Shown here: positions 16,384-25,150 of the stretch, piece by piece | Position numbering within the stretch: the stretch's first letter is position 1 | Layout of the letters: every line of letters starts with the position of its first letter | NCBI RefSeq assembly: GCF_007990265.1 | Contig: NZ_BJWH01000004.1 | Span: forward strand, 1-64,000 | Direction: 5' to 3' | DNA: 64,000 nucleotides | From: Cellulomonas terrae | Lineage (GTDB): Bacteria; Actinomycetota; Actinomycetes; Actinomycetales; Cellulomonadaceae | Program-made: the position numbers and the translations under genes | Notes under the pieces: generated by a model | Told to the model about the DNA's origin: nothing | Databases searched by the model: none | Seen by the model: only the letters and a program-made list of their open reading frames with translations

Positions 16384-17409
16384 ATGAGGGTCGTCGTGGT
16401 CGGTGCCAGCGGAAACGTCGGCACGGCACTGCTGCGGCGGTTCTCCGACGACGAGACCGTGACCTCGGTGGTGGGCGTCGCCCGCCGCGTGCCCCGCGGG
16501 ACCCCGCCCGCTCCGTACCGCGTGGCGTCGTGGGTCGGGTGCGACGTGACCGACCCGGGTGCGGTCGACACCTTGGCCGCGGCGTTCGCCGGTGCCGACG
16601 CGGTGGTCCACCTCGCGTGGGCGATCCAGCCCAGCCACGACCGGCGCCGGCTGCGCGACGTGAACGTCGCCGGGACGCGCCGGGTCCTCGACGCGGCGCG
16701 TCGGGCGGGGGTGCCGCACGTGGTGGTCGCGTCGAGCGTCGGCGCGTACTCGCCCGCCCCGGACGATGTCCCGCGGGGGGAGGGCTGGGCGACCGACGGG
16801 GTGCGGTCGTCGTCGTACAGCCTCGACAAGGCCTCCGTCGAGCGGGTGCTCGACGAGGTCGAGGACGCCAGCCCCGGCCTGGCCGTCGCCCGGCTGCGGC
16901 CCGCGCTGGTGTTCCAGCGCTCCGCCGGGCACGAGATCTCGCGGTACTTCCTGGGCCCGTGGGTGCCGAAGCGGGCCGTCAGCGGGTACCTCTCGGTGCT
17001 GCCGTGGCCGGAGGGTCTGCGGCTGCAGGCGGTGCACGCCGACGACGTCGCGGCGGCGTTCCGGGAGGCCGTGGTGCGCCGGGTGCGCGGCCCGTTCAAC
17101 GTCGCCGCCCCCGACGTGCTGCGGGGGCAGGACCTGGCAGACGTCGTGTCCCGCGGGCGGCTGCTGGAGGTGCCGGTGGCGCAGGCGCGAGCGGCCGTCG
17201 CGGTCGGCTGGCACGCGCGTGCGGTCCCGGTCGGCCCGGGGTGGCTCGACATGGCACTGGCCGCGCCGCTGCTCGACACGTCGCGCGCCGAGCGGGAGCT
17301 CGACTGGCGGCCCACCCGGTCCGGCATCGACGCCGTGCGGGACGTGGTCGCGGGGATCGCGTCCGGCGCGGGGACCGCGAGCCCGCCGCTGCGGCCACGG
17401 CGCCGCTGA
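16384..17409 (+). CDS. NAD-dependent epimerase/dehydratase (extended SDR), 341 aa
   Basis: Rossmann enzyme: MRVVVVGASGNVGTALLRRF carries the GxxGxxG nucleotide-binding motif at residues 8-14. VVHLAWAIQPS and VVASSVGAYSP match the strands of extended SDRs that hold the active-site Ser. The usual YxxxK reads YSLDKASVE in the expected place. The C-terminal half is the variable substrate domain. Substrate unknown; such enzymes act on nucleotide sugars or related carbonyls. A 19-base gap separates it from the DsbA-like gene, so the three plus-strand genes from here to 18713 may be one operon. Confidence 0.85.
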   Translation: MRVVVVGASGNVGTALLRRFSDDETVTSVVGVARRVPRGTPPAPYRVASWVGCDVTDPGAVDTLAAAFAGADAVVHLAWAIQPSHDRRRLRDVNVAGTRRVLDAARRAGVPHVVVASSVGAYSPAPDDVPRGEGWATDGVRSSSYSLDKASVERVLDEVEDASPGLAVARLRPALVFQRSAGHEISRYFLGPWVPKRAVSGYLSVLPWPEGLRLQAVHADDVAAAFREAVVRRVRGPFNVAAPDVLRGQDLADVVSRGRLLEVPVAQARAAVAVGWHARAVPVGPGWLDMALAAPLLDTSRAERELDWRPTRSGIDAVRDVVAGIASGAGTASPPLRPRRR

Positions 17410-17427
17410 GCCTGGCATCCTCGACGC

Positions 17428-17928
17428 ATGACCGATCCTGAGCGGCACGTCTACGGCCGGCCCGACGCTCCCGTCACCGTGCTGGAGTTCGGTGACCTCG
17501 AGTGCCCGTACTGCCGCGCGACGGCACCGGTGCTGCGCGAGCTGGTCGACACGTCCGACGGGCGGGTCCGGCTGGTCTGGCGGCACTTCCCGCTCTTCGA
17601 GGTGCACCCCTACGCGCTCGCGGCAGCGCTGGCCGCGGAGGCGGCCGGGGCGCACGGGAAGTTCTGGGAGATGCACGACGAGCTGCTGAGCCACCAGGAC
17701 CGGTTGGCGGACCAGGACCTGCGGGCGGCCGCGCTGGCCCTCGGGCTCGACCCCGACGAGGTCGCCGGGGACGGGGCCCAGGGGTACGCGCCCGGGATCT
17801 CCGACGACTACACCGCGGGCATCGAGCTGGGCGTGCGGGGGACGCCGACACTCTTCGTCGACGGGGTCCGGTTCCACGGCAAGCCCACGCTGGAGCGGCT
17901 GCGCGAGGCCGTGGCGGTGGTCGCGTGA
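17428..17928 (+). CDS. DsbA-family thioredoxin-fold protein, 166 aa
   Basis: Thiol oxidoreductase with active site CPYC in FGDLECPYCRATAPVLREL, an inserted helical region (HGKFWEMHDELLSHQDRL) and the cis-proline loop GVRGTPTLFVDGVRFHG near the C-terminus. This is the DsbA/FrnE layout. No signal peptide is present, so it probably works in the cytoplasm or is exported in another way. Its stop overlaps the start of the following SDR gene (GTGA). Confidence 0.85.
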   Translation: MTDPERHVYGRPDAPVTVLEFGDLECPYCRATAPVLRELVDTSDGRVRLVWRHFPLFEVHPYALAAALAAEAAGAHGKFWEMHDELLSHQDRLADQDLRAAALALGLDPDEVAGDGAQGYAPGISDDYTAGIELGVRGTPTLFVDGVRFHGKPTLERLREAVAVVA

Positions 17929-18713
17929 GGACCGCCCTGGTGACCGGGGCCGGGCGGGGGATCGGGCGCGGGATCGCGCTCGGGCTGGCGCAGGCGGGGT
18001 ACGCGGTCGGCCTGGTGGGCCGGACCCGGGCGCACCTCGACTCCGTCGCCGAGGAGATCGGTCGCGACGTGTGCGTCGCTGCCGCCGACCTCGTGGACGC
18101 CACCGCGGTGCTCGACGCCGTCGCCCGCGTGGAGGAGGAGCTCGGCGGGATCGGGCTCCTGGTGAACAACGCCGGCGTCATCGAGCGCGCCGAGGTGCCG
18201 TTCGTCGAGGACGACGTCGAGGACTCGTGGCGCGTGATCGAGGCGAACGTGCGCGGTCCGCTGCTCGTCACCCATGCCGTGCTGCCCGGGATGCTCGCAC
18301 GGGGTGACGGCCGGGTGCTGAACATGAACTCCGGTGCGGGGCACCGCGCGATGACCGCGTACACGGGCTACGCGATGAGCAAGGGCGCGCTCGCCCGGTT
18401 CACCACCCAGCTGCACACGCAGTACCGCGACCAGGGGATCCGCGTGCTCGACCTGGCCCCCGGGCACGTCGAGACGGCGATGACGACGTCGATGGCCATG
18501 CACGACGGCAGGACCGAGTGGACGCCCGTCGAGGCCGTCGCCGAGCTGGTCCGGGCGTTCGGCGACGGGGAGCTCGACGCGCTCTCGGGCCGGTTCGTGC
18601 GCGCGGGGACGGACACGGTGGAGTCCCTGCTCGCTGCCCTGCCCCAGATCCTCGCCACCGACGCCCGCACCCTGCGGCTCTCCGCGTACGGCGACGAGGA
18701 CCCGGTCGCCTGA
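17925..18713 (+). CDS. Short-chain dehydrogenase/reductase, 262 aa
   Basis: Classical SDR: TGAGRGIGRGIALGLAQAG is the cofactor motif TGxxxGxG, LVNNAGVIERAEV gives NNAG, and the catalytic set is Ser in NMNSGAGHRAMT with YTGYAMSKGAL (YxxxK). PGHVETAMT is the usual post-catalytic PG motif. Length 262 is typical. Arg after the first strand region (VGRTRAHL) suggests NADP(H) preference, a weak inference. GTG start overlapping the DsbA-like stop; likely co-translated. Substrate unknown. Confidence 0.88.
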   Translation: MRTALVTGAGRGIGRGIALGLAQAGYAVGLVGRTRAHLDSVAEEIGRDVCVAAADLVDATAVLDAVARVEEELGGIGLLVNNAGVIERAEVPFVEDDVEDSWRVIEANVRGPLLVTHAVLPGMLARGDGRVLNMNSGAGHRAMTAYTGYAMSKGALARFTTQLHTQYRDQGIRVLDLAPGHVETAMTTSMAMHDGRTEWTPVEAVAELVRAFGDGELDALSGRFVRAGTDTVESLLAALPQILATDARTLRLSAYGDEDPVA

Positions 18714-18747
18714 TGGGACCGACCCGCCACCAGCTCGTCGTCGCACG

Positions 18748-20478
18748 ATGACCGGGGTCGCGGTGGCGGTGGCTCCCGACCCCGGGTCGACCGGGGTCGA
18801 GGTGACCCCCGCGCCCACCGAGACACCCCCGGAGCCGACCCCGACCCCGACCCCGACGGACGCACCGACCACACCCGCACCCGAGACGCCCGTCGCCCCG
18901 ACGGAGACGACGCCGGCGGAGCCCGTGCCGACCGTGACGGTCACGCAGGAGCCGCCGTCGCCGGAGCCGGTGCCCACGGAGACGGTCGTCGTGCATGTGC
19001 CGTGGACGCGCGAGCCCGCGGCCGCGACGTCTACGATCCCGCTCGGTGCGGTCGTCACCGCCCTGCTCGTGCTGGTGGTCGCGGCGACCGCGCTGGTCCT
19101 CGCCCTCCGGCGCACCCGCGGAGCGCGGCCGACGGGGGTGGTCGCGGCGTCGGCGCTCGAGCCCGCCGCGTCGACGACCGAGATCGGCATCCTGGACGAC
19201 CGGCACGCCGTCGCGATGCCGGGGGACGTCCCGGCCGACACCGCGCGCAGCACGGAGACCGTCCGGTTCCTCATGGTGCTGGGCGAGGCGATGATCGACT
19301 CCAGCGCTCCCGTGGTCCAGGTGACCCGGACGCTCGAACGGGTCGCGGCGATCAACGGGGCCGCGGACGTCGAGGTGATCGCGCTGCCCACCGCGCTGCT
19401 CGTGTCGGTGCCGGGCCGGACGACGACCCAGACGGCGGCGTCGTCGGCGGGCTGGCGGCAGCTCCGCCTGCACCAGGTGCAGGACGTGCTGGGCGTCGCC
19501 GACGACGCCGAGGCCGGCCGGGTCGGTGCCGTCGAGGGCGCGCAGCGGATCGAGACGGCCGTCGCCGCGCCCCCGCTGTACGGCGGCCCGGCCCGCGTCC
19601 TCGGCTACGTCGGCGTCTCCGCGGGCCTGGCGATGATCCTGGGCGGGGGGCTGGTCGACGTGCTCGTCGCCGCCGTGCTCGGAGCCGCGATCGCGTGCCT
19701 GCAGGTCGCCACGGTGCGGTTGCCCGCCGCATACCAGGCGCTCGTGGTGCTCAGCTGCGCGTTCGTGGTGTCCGCCGCGGTGTTCTTGCTGTCGCGCACC
19801 GGGATCGACGTCGGGATGCTCGCGCCGCTGGTCGCACCGCTGGTCACGTTCCTGCCGGGCGCGCTGCTCACCACCGCGGCGATCGACCTGGCCACCCGGC
19901 AGATGATCGCGGGGTCGGCGCGGCTGGCCGCGGGCGTGATGCAGCTCGTCCTGCTCGCCCTCGGCATCGTCGGCGCCGCCGCCCTCGTCGGCGTCCCCGC
20001 GTCCGAGGTCGGCTCCGCGGCGGTCCAGCCGCTGGGCTGGGCGGGGCCGTGGATCGGGGTGCTCGTCTACGGCACGGGCGTCGTGTTCCACAACTGCGCC
20101 CGCCGTCCGGCGCTGCCGTGGATCCTCCTCGTCCTCGTCGTGGCGTACGCCGGCCAGGTGGTGGGCGGGCTGTTCTTCGGCGGGGTGTTCTCGGCGTTCA
20201 TCGGCGCGCTGCTGATGACCCCGGTCGCGATGTTCGCTGCGACCCGCCCGACCGGACCGCCCGCGCTCGTCGGGTTCCTGCCGGGGTTCTGGCTCCTGGT
20301 GCCCGGTGCGCTCGGCCTGGTGGGCGTGACCTCGATCCTCGGCGACGAGGCGCAGGCGCTCGGCACGGTCGTCACCGCCGGGACGACGATGGTCGCGATC
20401 TCGCTCGGTGTGCTCGCGGGCATCGCGCTCGGCTCGGCGGTCGGGCGCCGCGCGGGCCTGGCGGTCACGCGGTTCTAG
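18748..20478 (+). CDS. thrE: ThrE-type threonine/serine exporter with N-terminal Pro/Thr-rich stalk, 576 aa
   Basis: Inner-membrane exporter of the DUF1212/ThrE family. Residues about 1-85 are a stalk of repeated TPTPT and PE/PT units, very acidic and proline-rich. One membrane helix follows (IPLGAVVTALLVLVVAATALV), then a soluble domain TVRFLMVLGEAMIDSSAPVV that matches the DUF1212 protease-like domain, and about ten hydrophobic helices in the C-terminal half (for example VLGYVGVSAGLAMILGGGLV, LVAPLVTFLPGALLTTAAID). ThrE of Corynebacterium exports threonine and serine. The stalk would sit outside the cell if the first helix is N-out. No ribosome binding site is seen before the ATG; the real start may differ slightly. 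Confidence 0.8.
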   Translation: MTGVAVAVAPDPGSTGVEVTPAPTETPPEPTPTPTPTDAPTTPAPETPVAPTETTPAEPVPTVTVTQEPPSPEPVPTETVVVHVPWTREPAAATSTIPLGAVVTALLVLVVAATALVLALRRTRGARPTGVVAASALEPAASTTEIGILDDRHAVAMPGDVPADTARSTETVRFLMVLGEAMIDSSAPVVQVTRTLERVAAINGAADVEVIALPTALLVSVPGRTTTQTAASSAGWRQLRLHQVQDVLGVADDAEAGRVGAVEGAQRIETAVAAPPLYGGPARVLGYVGVSAGLAMILGGGLVDVLVAAVLGAAIACLQVATVRLPAAYQALVVLSCAFVVSAAVFLLSRTGIDVGMLAPLVAPLVTFLPGALLTTAAIDLATRQMIAGSARLAAGVMQLVLLALGIVGAAALVGVPASEVGSAAVQPLGWAGPWIGVLVYGTGVVFHNCARRPALPWILLVLVVAYAGQVVGGLFFGGVFSAFIGALLMTPVAMFAATRPTGPPALVGFLPGFWLLVPGALGLVGVTSILGDEAQALGTVVTAGTTMVAISLGVLAGIALGSAVGRRAGLAVTRF

Positions 20479-20533
20479 GGGCGCGACCCTGGTCGAGCCG
20501 GAACACGGGCCAGCCGATCTCCGTGCGCCACCG

Positions 20534-20701
20534 GTGTGGGTCAGGTGTGTCGCGGGCACCGACGAGGTACGTCTCGCGCACCGGCCCGCGACCGTGGTGA
20601 CCCACCGTCTGGAGGGCGACTTCCCCGGTGGCGTCGTCGTGCTCGACTGCCGCTTCACCCTGGCCGACGAGGTCATGGTCTCGCTCGTCATCGCTCCCTG
20701 A
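20534..20701 (+). CDS. Doubtful small ORF, 55 aa
   Basis: An open frame with good third-position bias that could encode a small beta-rich protein (RCVAGTDEVRLAHRPATVV and GGVVVLDCRFTLADEVM). The only in-frame starts are a GTG at 20534 without a ribosome binding site and one inside thrE at 20408. The opposite strand also looks partly protein-like here, so I cannot decide. Otherwise 20479-20704 shows nothing else. Confidence 0.2.
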   Translation: MWVRCVAGTDEVRLAHRPATVVTHRLEGDFPGGVVVLDCRFTLADEVMVSLVIAP

Positions 20702-20704
20702 GGC

Positions 20705-20998
20705 TCAGGCGTGCACGACCGACCCGTCGGCGGTGATCTCGTCCGCGTCGGCGTCGTCGAACCAGCGGCCCTGCTCGCCGAGGTAGCGGAACCGGACGGT
20801 CTCGCCCACCGGCACGGTCACCGACGTGCTCGCCGTCCCGTTGGAGCGTCGACGCAGCGGGTGCAGCCCGGGCGTCCAGTCGTTGAAGGAGCCGACGACG
20901 CTGACCGTTCCGTCGAGCGCGGTCGTCGGCAGGAAGAACGTGAGCGTGCAGGTGGCGGAGGAGGCGGAGCGGGACTTCTTGAGCACGGGCGGGGCCAC
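20705..20998 (-). CDS. Small CBM48 / glycogen-binding-like protein, 97 aa
   Basis: A stand-alone early-set domain: CTLTFFLPTTALDGTVSVVG then SFNDWTPGLHPLRRRSNG is the N-terminal part of isoamylase-type (CBM48) domains, with the FNDW motif that contacts glucan, and ETVRFRYLGEQGRWFDDADA gives the later strands. The family usually precedes a glycoside hydrolase domain; here it is alone, as in some small actinobacterial proteins. GTG at 20998 follows GAGGGAAAGT. It may bind glycogen or act as a regulator; no adjacent glycogen gene is seen. Confidence 0.7.
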   Translation of the reverse strand: MAPPVLKKSRSASSATCTLTFFLPTTALDGTVSVVGSFNDWTPGLHPLRRRSNGTASTSVTVPVGETVRFRYLGEQGRWFDDADADEITADGSVVHA

Positions 20999-21195
20999 AC
21001 TTTCCCTCGAACGGGTGAGACACCGGGCATCGTGGCGCACCCATGTTCCGGGCGGGCTACGGCGACGTGATCACGACGTGACGGTCCGGTGCGTCTGCCC
21101 GAACGCGCGGCGGTGCTGGTCCTGCGCCCGGTTCGTCCGCAAAGATCCAGGTGAACGCGCTGTGCTCCGCTCACCTCGTCGGAAGGAACCCGATC

Positions 21196-21591
21196 GTGAC
21201 TGAACAACGCAGCAGCCTTGCCGTCGGCATGACCGTCTTCGCGGCGACGATGCTCATCGTCATCGGCGTCCTGCACGCCCTCCAAGGGCTGGTGGCCGTC
21301 ATCAACGACACCTTCTACGTGGTCGGCGCCGAGTGGGTGTTCGAGTTCGACGTGACGACGTGGGGCTGGATCCACATCCTCGTCGGCCTGCTCGTGGCCG
21401 TGGCCGGCTTCTTCGTGCTCAGCGGCGCCGTGTGGGCACGGACCGTCGGTGTGATCGTGGCGAGCCTCAGCCTCATCCTCAACTTCGTCTGGCTGCCCTA
21501 CTACCCGGTCTGGGCGGTCGTCATCATCGCGCTCGACGTCTTCGTGATCTGGGCGCTGACGCTGCACGGGCGGGACATCGTCGCGGAGTGA
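21196..21591 (+). CDS. Small four-helix membrane protein (DUF7144-like), 131 aa
   Basis: Four membrane helices: VFAATMLIVIGVLHALQGLV, WIHILVGLLVAVAGFFVLSG, TVGVIVASLSLILNFVWLPY and AVVIIALDVFVIWALTL. The short loop between helices 1 and 2 contains the VGAEWVFEFDVTTWGW motif seen in a widespread actinobacterial family of unknown role. GTG at 21196 follows GGAAGGAA. Monocistronic, convergent with nhaA 18 bases downstream. Confidence 0.75.
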   Translation: MTEQRSSLAVGMTVFAATMLIVIGVLHALQGLVAVINDTFYVVGAEWVFEFDVTTWGWIHILVGLLVAVAGFFVLSGAVWARTVGVIVASLSLILNFVWLPYYPVWAVVIIALDVFVIWALTLHGRDIVAE

Positions 21592-21609
21592 GCCGACACC
21601 GACGCGCCC

Positions 21610-22992
21610 TCACCCGTCGCCGACCGGCGCCCGCCAGGGCAGCGGGGGCAGGGGTGGGGGCGCGTCGCTGAGCGGGGAGCACAGCGGCAGCTTCTCGCCG
21701 AGCCAGCGCAGCAGGACCGAGCCGAGCACGGCCGCGGTGAGGGACCCGGCGAGGATGCCGATCTTGGCGTTCTCCAGGTGCTGCGGGTCGTCGAACGCGA
21801 GCTCGGCGATGAACAGGGAGATCGTGAACCCGATGCCGGCGAGGACGGCTCCGCCGAGCAGGTGCCCCCAGCGCACGCGCCCGGGCAGCTCTCCGAGGCC
21901 GAGCCGCAGCGCCAGCGTGGCGGCGCCGGTGATGCCGATCGCGTTGCCGAGCACGAGGGCGACCGCGACGCCGATGGCCAGGCGCGACTGCGCAGCCGCC
22001 TGCAGGGACTCGAGGTCCAGCTGGATCCCGGCGTTGGCGAGGCCGAACAGGGGCACGACGACGAACGCGCTCCACGGGTGCAGCAGGCGCTGCAGCCGGT
22101 CGTTCGTCGGGACCGCCGCACGCGCGGCCAGCTCGGCGAGGTGCTCGCGCTCGGCGGTCGCGTCGGCGATCAGCTTGCGGCCGTACCCCGCGACCTCCTC
22201 GATCGTCTCCCGGGACGCCGGGCGGGCCGGGACGAGCAGACCGACGATCACGCCCGCGAGCGTCGCGTGCACGCCGGAGGCCTGCACGGCGAACCACAGG
22301 GCGATCCCCGCGACCACGTACGGCGCGAGCTGCCACACCTTGAGCCACCGCAGCATGAGGATCCCGGCGACGATCCCCGCCGCGAGGGCGAGCGCGGCCA
22401 TGTCGACCTCGTCGGTGTAGAAGATCGACATCACGGTGATCGCGCCGATGTCGTCGACGATCGCGAGGGTGAGCAGGAACAGCCGCAGCCGGTCGGGGCA
22501 CTTGGGGCCGAACAGGGCGAGGATCCCCACGAGGAACGCGGTGTCCGTCGACATCACGACACCCCACCCGTGCGCGGCGTCGGTCCCGCCGTTGAACGCC
22601 AGGAAGATCAGCACGGGGACCAGCAGGCCGCCGAGGGCGCCGAGCGCGGGGACCGCGACCGTCCGCTTGTCGCGCAGGTCTCCCGTGGTGGCCTCGCGGC
22701 TGATCTCGAGGCCGACGACGGTGAAGAAGATCGCCATCGCCGCGTCGTTGACCCAGTGGTGCAGGTCGAGGTCGATGCCCCACGTCCCGATGTGGAACCC
22801 CGCCGTCGTGTGCCAGAGCGCCTCGTACGAGTCCGCGAACGGCGAGTTGACCCAGACCAGGGCGACGACCGTGGCGGCCAGCAGGTAGACGGCGCTGCCG
22901 GCCTCGTTGGTGAGGAAGTTCTTGACGGAGGGCTGCAGGCCGGGCAGTGACACCCGCAGGTTGGGTCCGGGGCTGGTGGACGTGGCCGACAT
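21610..22992 (-). CDS. nhaA: Na+/H+ antiporter NhaA, 460 aa
   Basis: Pumps Na+ (or Li+) out in exchange for protons, giving salt and alkali tolerance. The family hallmarks are present: Asp150 in GVVMSTDTAFLVGIL and the Asp180-Asp181 pair in LAIVDDIGAITVM, which form the ion-binding site. WVNDAAMAIFFTVVGLEISRE near residue 80 and ANAGIQLDL / GFTISLFIAELAF later match the family. About twelve helices. The C-terminus ends in a short proline-rich tail. ATG at 22992. The upstream minus-strand gene ppk2 ends 57 bases before. Confidence 0.92.
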   Translation of the reverse strand: MSATSTSPGPNLRVSLPGLQPSVKNFLTNEAGSAVYLLAATVVALVWVNSPFADSYEALWHTTAGFHIGTWGIDLDLHHWVNDAAMAIFFTVVGLEISREATTGDLRDKRTVAVPALGALGGLLVPVLIFLAFNGGTDAAHGWGVVMSTDTAFLVGILALFGPKCPDRLRLFLLTLAIVDDIGAITVMSIFYTDEVDMAALALAAGIVAGILMLRWLKVWQLAPYVVAGIALWFAVQASGVHATLAGVIVGLLVPARPASRETIEEVAGYGRKLIADATAEREHLAELAARAAVPTNDRLQRLLHPWSAFVVVPLFGLANAGIQLDLESLQAAAQSRLAIGVAVALVLGNAIGITGAATLALRLGLGELPGRVRWGHLLGGAVLAGIGFTISLFIAELAFDDPQHLENAKIGILAGSLTAAVLGSVLLRWLGEKLPLCSPLSDAPPPLPPLPWRAPVGDG

Positions 22993-23048
22993 GCCGCTCA
23001 AGGTCGCAGGTGATCGACCGTCGTGCAACGCCCGTCCGCCAGGGGACG

Positions 23049-23891
23049 TCAGATGTACTCCTCCGGGTCCCCGAGCAGCTTCGCCACGTGGTTGGGGACG
23101 TACGTCGACCGGTCGCGGGAGGGACGCTGGTACCCGGTGCTCGCGGCCGGCCGGTCCGGGAGCGTGACCTTCTCGTGGGGCACGTCCACGTACGGGAGGG
23201 TGGAGAGCAGGTGGCTGATCATGTTGAGCCGCGCGTGCTTCTTGACGTCCGACTCGACGACGAACCACGGGCTGCCCGCGGTGTCGGTGTGGACCATCAT
23301 GTCGTCCTTCGCCTTCGAGTAGTCCTCCCAGCGGCTGATCGACTCCAGGTCCATCGGGCTCAGCTTCCACTGCCGCAGCGGGTCGTTCAGGCGGGACCGG
23401 AACCTCTTGAGCTGCTCCTTGTCCGACACGGAGAACCAGTACTTGCGCAGCAGGATCCCGTCCTCGATGAGCATCTGCTCGAAGGCCGGGGTCTGGCGCA
23501 TGAACCGGTCGTACTCCTCGTCGGTGCAGAAGCCCATGACCTTCTCGACGCCCGCGCGGTTGTACCAGGAGCGGTCGAACAGGACGATCTCGCCGGCCGT
23601 GGGCAGCTGGGCGACGTAGCGCTGGTAGTACCACTGCCCCTTCTCGCGCTCCGTCGGCGTCGGCAGCGCCGCGATGCGCACGATGCGGGGGCTGAGGTAC
23701 TCGGCGATCCGCTTGATCGTGCCGCCCTTGCCGGCCGCGTCGCGGCCCTCGAAGATCACGACCACCCGCGCACCGGTCTCCTTGGCCCACAGCTGCACGC
23801 GCACCAGCTCGGCCTGGAGGCGGGACAGCTCCGCGTCGTAGACGTCGTTGGGGATCTTCTTCTTGAGCTTCTTGCCGGACTTCGTCGCCAT
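23049..23891 (-). CDS. ppk2: Polyphosphate kinase 2 (PPK2), 280 aa
   Basis: Transfers phosphate between polyphosphate and nucleotides; class I PPK2 enzymes use polyphosphate to make GTP or ATP from diphosphates. Walker A GRDAAGKGG is at residues 49-57; the lid motif FDRSWYNRAGVEKVMG (Asp106, Arg107) and YWFSVSDKEQLKRFRSRLND are diagnostic. The length and basic N-terminus (KSGKKLKKK) fit single-domain class I enzymes. Soluble. Transcribed ahead of nhaA but probably as a separate gene; divergent from the HTH/TOBE regulator. Confidence 0.92.
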   Translation of the reverse strand: MATKSGKKLKKKIPNDVYDAELSRLQAELVRVQLWAKETGARVVVIFEGRDAAGKGGTIKRIAEYLSPRIVRIAALPTPTEREKGQWYYQRYVAQLPTAGEIVLFDRSWYNRAGVEKVMGFCTDEEYDRFMRQTPAFEQMLIEDGILLRKYWFSVSDKEQLKRFRSRLNDPLRQWKLSPMDLESISRWEDYSKAKDDMMVHTDTAGSPWFVVESDVKKHARLNMISHLLSTLPYVDVPHEKVTLPDRPAASTGYQRPSRDRSTYVPNHVAKLLGDPEEYI

Positions 23892-23977
23892 GCCCGGACG
23901 CTACCGCCCGGATCGGTGCGCCGCCCGACATCCGCATCCGCGGATCGCACACGCTCGTTGCACCGCGTCTGCGGCAC

Positions 23978-23983
23978 TATTGT
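23978..23983 (+). promoter_or_regulatory. -10-like box before the molybdate regulator
   Basis: TATTGT fits TANNNT and ends 7 bases before the GTG at 23991, consistent with a leaderless transcript. No ribosome binding site precedes that start. A TTGCAC at 23958 is only 14 bases further up, too close for a good -35. Confidence 0.35.
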
Positions 23984-23990
23984 CGCCTGT

Positions 23991-24395
23991 GTGACGACTT
24001 ATCGGATCAGCGAGGCAGCCGAGCTCCTGGGCGTGAGCGACGACACCGTGCGCCGGTGGGTGGACTCGGGGGTCCTGGCCGCCTCCGACGACGACGCGGG
24101 CAGGAGCGTGATCGCGGGAACCGACCTGGCAGCGTTGGCCGTCGAGCGCGCGCGGACCCCCGACGACCCCGCCGCGGGCTCCAGCTCCGCGCGCAACCGG
24201 CTGCCCGGCCTGGTCACGGGGATCCTGTCGGACACGGTGATGTCGCAGGTCGAGCTCCAGGCCGGACCGTTCCGGCTGGTGTCGCTCATGTCCACGGAGG
24301 CCGTCCGTGAGCTCGGGCTCGAGGTCGGCTCGCGTGCCGTCGCCGTCGTCAAGGCCACCACGGTCCTGGTCGAGACGCCGCGGGCCCAGCGATGA
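23991..24395 (+). CDS. HTH (MerR-like) + TOBE/Mop domain molybdate-binding protein, 134 aa
   Basis: N-terminal excisionase/MerR-type helix-turn-helix (TYRISEAAELLGVSDDTVRRW, residues 3-23) joined through a polar linker to a C-terminal TOBE (molbindin) domain, about residues 69-131: RNRLPGLVTGILSDTVMSQVELQAGPFRLV then AVVKATTVLVETP. TOBE domains of this type bind molybdate or tungstate. The stop overlaps modA (ATGA). A molybdate-sensing repressor of modABC, or a storage protein, is the likely role; it is the common actinobacterial counterpart of ModE, built from different DNA-binding parts. Confidence 0.85.
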   Translation: MTTYRISEAAELLGVSDDTVRRWVDSGVLAASDDDAGRSVIAGTDLAALAVERARTPDDPAAGSSSARNRLPGLVTGILSDTVMSQVELQAGPFRLVSLMSTEAVRELGLEVGSRAVAVVKATTVLVETPRAQR

Positions 24396-25150
24396 GGGTC
24401 CGCGCGGTCGCCGGAGGTGCCGCCGCGGTCCTCGCGCTCGCCGGCTGCACGGCCGCCCCGCCGCCGGCCGAGGGTCTCGCCGGTGAGCTGACGGTGTTCG
24501 CCGCGGCCTCGCTCCAGGGTGCGTTCGACGCGCTCGGCGCGGAGTTCTCGGCGCAGCACCCGGGCGTCACGGTGCACCCGACGACCTACGACGGGTCCGC
24601 CACGCTGGCCACCCAGCTGGTCGGCGGGGCGACGGCCGACGTCTTCGCCGCGGCGGACCTCGAGACCATGGGCACGGTGACGGACGCGGGCCTCGCCGAC
24701 GGCACCCCGACGGTGTTCACGACGAACACGCTCGAGATCGTCGTCGCACCGGGCAACCCGCTGGGGATCGACTCGCTCGCCGACCTCGCGACGCTGTCGA
24801 CGTCCGGCGGCAAGGTCGTGCTCTGCGCGGCGCAGGTTCCCTGCGGGTCCGCCGCCGGGGCGGTCCTCGACGGGCTCACCCTGAGCCCGGTCAGCGAGGA
24901 GCAGAACGTCAAGGCCGTGCTCACCAAGGTGCAGACCGGGGACGCCGACGCGGGGCTGGTGTACTGGACCGACGTGCTCGCGGCGGGCGCCACGGTCGAG
25001 GGCGTGGAGTTCCCGGAGGCAGCCACGGCCGTCAACGAGTACCCGGTCGTGGTGCTCGAGGACACCGCGGTGGCGCGGGCGTTCGTGGACCTCGTGCTCT
25101 CCGCCGAGGGGCAGCGGCTCCTGACGGACCTGGGGTTCACCGCCCCGTGA
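24392..25150 (+). CDS. modA: Molybdate ABC transporter substrate-binding lipoprotein ModA, 252 aa
   Basis: Captures molybdate outside the membrane. Lipobox LALAGC with Cys19. ELTVFAAASLQGAFDALGAEF is the characteristic N-terminal strand of ModA, including the AAASL oxyanion-binding loop. TYDGSATLATQLVGGATADVFAAAD supplies the second serine contact, and DADAGLVYWTDVLAAG the third. Overlaps both neighbours by four bases, so regulator-modA-modB-modC is one coupled operon. Molybdenum is needed for the nitrate reductase encoded just downstream. Confidence 0.93.
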   Translation: MRVRAVAGGAAAVLALAGCTAAPPPAEGLAGELTVFAAASLQGAFDALGAEFSAQHPGVTVHPTTYDGSATLATQLVGGATADVFAAADLETMGTVTDAGLADGTPTVFTTNTLEIVVAPGNPLGIDSLADLATLSTSGGKVVLCAAQVPCGSAAGAVLDGLTLSPVSEEQNVKAVLTKVQTGDADAGLVYWTDVLAAGATVEGVEFPEAATAVNEYPVVVLEDTAVARAFVDLVLSAEGQRLLTDLGFTAP

